Below are positions 62,341 to 64,000 of a stretch of 64,000 bases of DNA, in pieces. The position numbers and the translations under genes were made by a program. Source of the DNA: Gordonia westfalica (lineage in GTDB: Bacteria; Actinomycetota; Actinomycetes; Mycobacteriales; Mycobacteriaceae); NCBI RefSeq assembly GCF_900105725.1, contig NZ_FNLM01000034.1:2170001-2234000 (forward strand), written 5' to 3'. The first letter of the stretch is position 1, and each line of letters begins with the position of its first letter. The notes beneath the pieces were generated by a model. It saw only the letters and a list, made by a program, of their open reading frames with translations, searched no databases and was not told the origin of the DNA.

Positions 62341-63416
62341 CCAAGCAGGTTCATCTCGCCGCCCACTTCCCCGGCGTCAACAACACCACGGTCTGGAGCG
62401 ATCCCGCCTCCGGCAGCCAGATCGAGTTCGACTCGTTCGTGCATCTCGCGCAGACCGCCGAGCGGGGCAAGTTCGACTTCTTCTTTCTCGCCGAGGGTCT
62501 CCGACTGCGGGAGCAGAACGGGCTCATCTACGACCTCGACGTCGTGGGCCGGCCCGACACGTTCACCGTCCTCTCCGCCCTTGCGGCCGTCACCGAACAC
62601 CTCGGCCTCACCGGCACCATCAACTCCACCTTCAACGAACCCGTCGACGTCGCACGGCAATTCGCAACCCTCGACCACCTGTCCGGCGGTCGCGCCGCGT
62701 GGAATGTCGTGACCTCGTGGGACGAGTTCACCGGCGAGAACTTCCGCCGCGGCGGGTACCTACCGGAGGACCAGCGTTATGCCCGGGCCAAGGAGTTCCT
62801 CGACGCCGCCGCCGTCCTGTGGGATTCGTGGCGCGACGACGACATCATCGCCGACAAGACCTCCGGCCGCTTCCTGGCACGTGACGATGCCGGTGAATTC
62901 GAGTTCCGGAGTTCGCAATTCGACATCCGCGGACACTTCGCCGCACCACGACCGCCGCAGGGTCGTCCGGTCATCTTCCAGGCCGGCGACTCCGACGAGG
63001 GACGAGAGTTCGCGGCGGCCACGGCCGACGCCATCTTCTCCCGGCACGCCACCTACGACGCCGGTCGCGCGTTCTACGCCGACGTGAAGCGGCGACTGTC
63101 CGCGTACGGTCGTCGACCCGAGGAGTTGCTCGTGTTGCCCGCGGCGACATTCGTCGTCGGCGACACCGACTCGCAGGCCGCCGAACTCGCCCACGAGGTC
63201 CGGTTACAGCAGGTGAGCGGCCAGACCGCGATCAAATTCCTCGAACAACTGTGGAACCGCGACCTCTCCGATCACGACCCAGACGGTCCACTGCCACAAG
63301 TGGATCCCGGTCTCCTATCTCGCACCCGCCGTCGCACTCGTGGCGGCGTGCCTGGTCGTCTGGGGAGCGGTTGCGTGGAACTACGACCCCGACAGCATGA
63401 CCGAGATCTGGTGTAA
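62337..63416 (+). pseudogene. NtaA/SnaA/DszA-family monooxygenase, C-terminally truncated
   Basis: Starts MTKQVHLAAHFPGVNNTTVW at 62337. The barrel is intact to about residue 320: GKFDFFFLAEGLRLREQNGLIYDL, VARQFATLDHLSGGRAAWNVVTSWDEFTGENFRRGG, PVIFQAGDSDEGREFAAATADAIF and FLEQLWNRDLSDHDPDGPLP. After VDP, near 63300, the frame continues into unrelated arginine-rich residues to a stop at 63416. About a hundred C-terminal residues present in family members (about 430-450 residues) are missing. The likely cause is a deletion or insertion at about 63290-63300. Activity is doubtful. Confidence 0.82.
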
Positions 63417-63459
63417 CGGAGGCAAGCCCGACTGGTGGCCGTCGTGGCTGCCACTCTGA
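63283..63459 (+). pseudogene. Fragment of an unrelated membrane protein, 3' end only
   Basis: In the frame one base from the monooxygenase, the bases after about 63290 encode HKWIPVSYLAPAVALVAACL, a continuing helix, then NYDPDSMTEIWCNGG and PDWWPSWLPL, ending at a TGA (63457-63459). One transmembrane helix and a Trp/Pro-rich tail look like a genuine protein C terminus, but there is no start. It is probably the remaining end of a gene fused to the truncated monooxygenase. Family unknown. Confidence 0.55.
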
Positions 63460-64000
63460 GGAACGGCAGATTTCGCTCCGCCACCGAAACATGGCGGTAT
63501 CTGCCCCTCAGGCATAGGCGGTATTCCTCCCTACGTTTTTCCACGCGGCATCGCGTCAGGCAACCGACCGTCCTGGGCTATCCCAGGAGGGTCGTATTCG
63601 TGCCAGCAAAACGCGGCACAGCACGCCACGGCAACAAGAGGGATGAGGCAGAAGGCGCTGAGCGCGAATGCGGATGTCGGAGCCGCCGAAACGACTGATG
63701 CCGGCGCATCGGAATGAGCCTCCGGTGTGTCCGAGGCCTCAATCGGTGTTGCGAGCACTGTTCGGGGCGACTCGCTTCGGAGGTCAGATAGTGCACGAGC
63801 CAGTTACGCACTGGAGCCGAAACCGGCTGCTACCAGCGAGTTTACCGTTGCGGGCTATTTGCACAACTGACCCACCAGCACCGATAGCACCACCGTTCAC
63901 CGACTTGTCGTGTAACTCTCGGTTCTTGTCCAAACCGCAGGTCAGAGCTGCGGAATGCGCGGCCACCTCAGGCAAGACCCGTGTGACCGCCTGTCGACGT
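63460..64000. other. Gene-poor, less G+C-rich stretch at the window end
   Basis: No convincing complete gene is present. Bases 63478-63497 can form a 6-bp hairpin (CCGCCA/TGGCGG), and GGCGGTAT is repeated at 63493 and 63517. A minus-strand frame at 63531-63758 (75 residues, with a possible helix CLIPLVAVACCAAF) lacks other support. Base composition and codon use differ visibly from the rest of the window, consistent with acquired or decaying DNA. Confidence 0.5.
63784..64000 (-). CDS. Possible C-terminal part of an unidentified gene entering from the right edge
   Basis: A minus-strand frame is open from the window edge to a TGA at 63784-63786, about 71 residues, including ALTCGLDKNRELHDKSVNG and SSRFRLQCVTGSCTI. 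It has a glycine-rich centre and three cysteines but no recognised motif. Whether it is translated depends on sequence beyond the window. Confidence 0.3.
   Translation of the reverse strand, partial: RRQAVTRVLPEVAAHSAALTCGLDKNRELHDKSVNGGAIGAGGSVVQIARNGKLAGSSRFRLQCVTGSCTI

Noticed and set aside
63531..63758. A 75-residue minus-strand protein with one hydrophobic stretch.
   Set aside because: It has no ribosome site or conserved motif and lies in atypical DNA; kept only as a note in the description of 63460-64000.

Overview
The window is high-G+C actinobacterial DNA and looks like a mycolic-acid bacterium close to Gordonia. This is an inference from the gene families and order: a DesA3-type desaturase with its reductase, an Rv0183-type monoacylglycerol lipase, LpqU, and the order lpqU-eno-FtsB-like-DUF501-ppx known from mycobacteria. 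Most genes are tightly packed and many neighbours overlap by 1-4 bp (ATGA, GTGA or TGATG junctions).

Layout. 1-10.0 kb: a frameshifted membrane-protein remnant; an internally duplicated ABC-2/YhgE-like membrane protein divergent from its probable TetR regulator; a lipase; a pirin-MarR-pirin operon behind a palindromic operator; an F420-type luciferase-like oxidoreductase; a small secreted protein; and a head-to-head pair of truncated genes (hydrolase and AraC). 10.0-24.1 kb: an organosulfur region. It holds a DmoA/NtaA-type FMN monooxygenase followed by a methionine-type ABC importer, and the sfnB-sfnG-ssuD operon for dimethyl sulfone and alkanesulfonates. Between them lie a YibE/F membrane protein, two secreted penicillin-binding-like serine hydrolases, an overlapping Ser/Thr kinase, and a double TerD-domain protein. 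24.3-28.7 kb: a TetR regulator, a candidate operator, the ferredoxin-reductase/desaturase pair and two small proteins.

28.7-48.2 kb: a 68-bp palindrome and a 42-bp tandem repeat, then the ppx-DUF501-FtsB-eno-lpqU block. After lpqU the expected neighbours mazG and mfd are displaced by about 10 kb. The intervening segment carries FGE, cysNC, cysD, an Stf0-type sulfotransferase and a type I sulfatase on the minus strand, and efeUOB iron uptake on the plus strand. The sulfur genes form an unusually compact set: PAPS synthesis, a sulfotransferase, a sulfatase, and the enzyme that activates sulfatases.

48.2-64 kb: a copper-linked group (second DyP peroxidase, PCuAC chaperone, membrane protein) behind a BlaI-like operator; an acetyltransferase, a CPA2 antiporter, a LigB-type dioxygenase, a TetR regulator and a VKOR protein; a four-gene OpuC-type compatible-solute importer; and a second group of luciferase-like monooxygenases. 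The last of these loses its C terminus at about 63.29 kb, where it joins an unrelated fragment and a gene-poor, visibly less G+C-rich stretch.

A family of intergenic repeats occurs at four places (28.8, 53.8, 54.8 and 59.5 kb), always directly beyond the stop codon of a minus-strand gene and in the same orientation. No tRNA, rRNA, CRISPR array, complete transposase or integrase was recognised. The only stretch longer than 300 bases without a convincing gene is 63460-64000.
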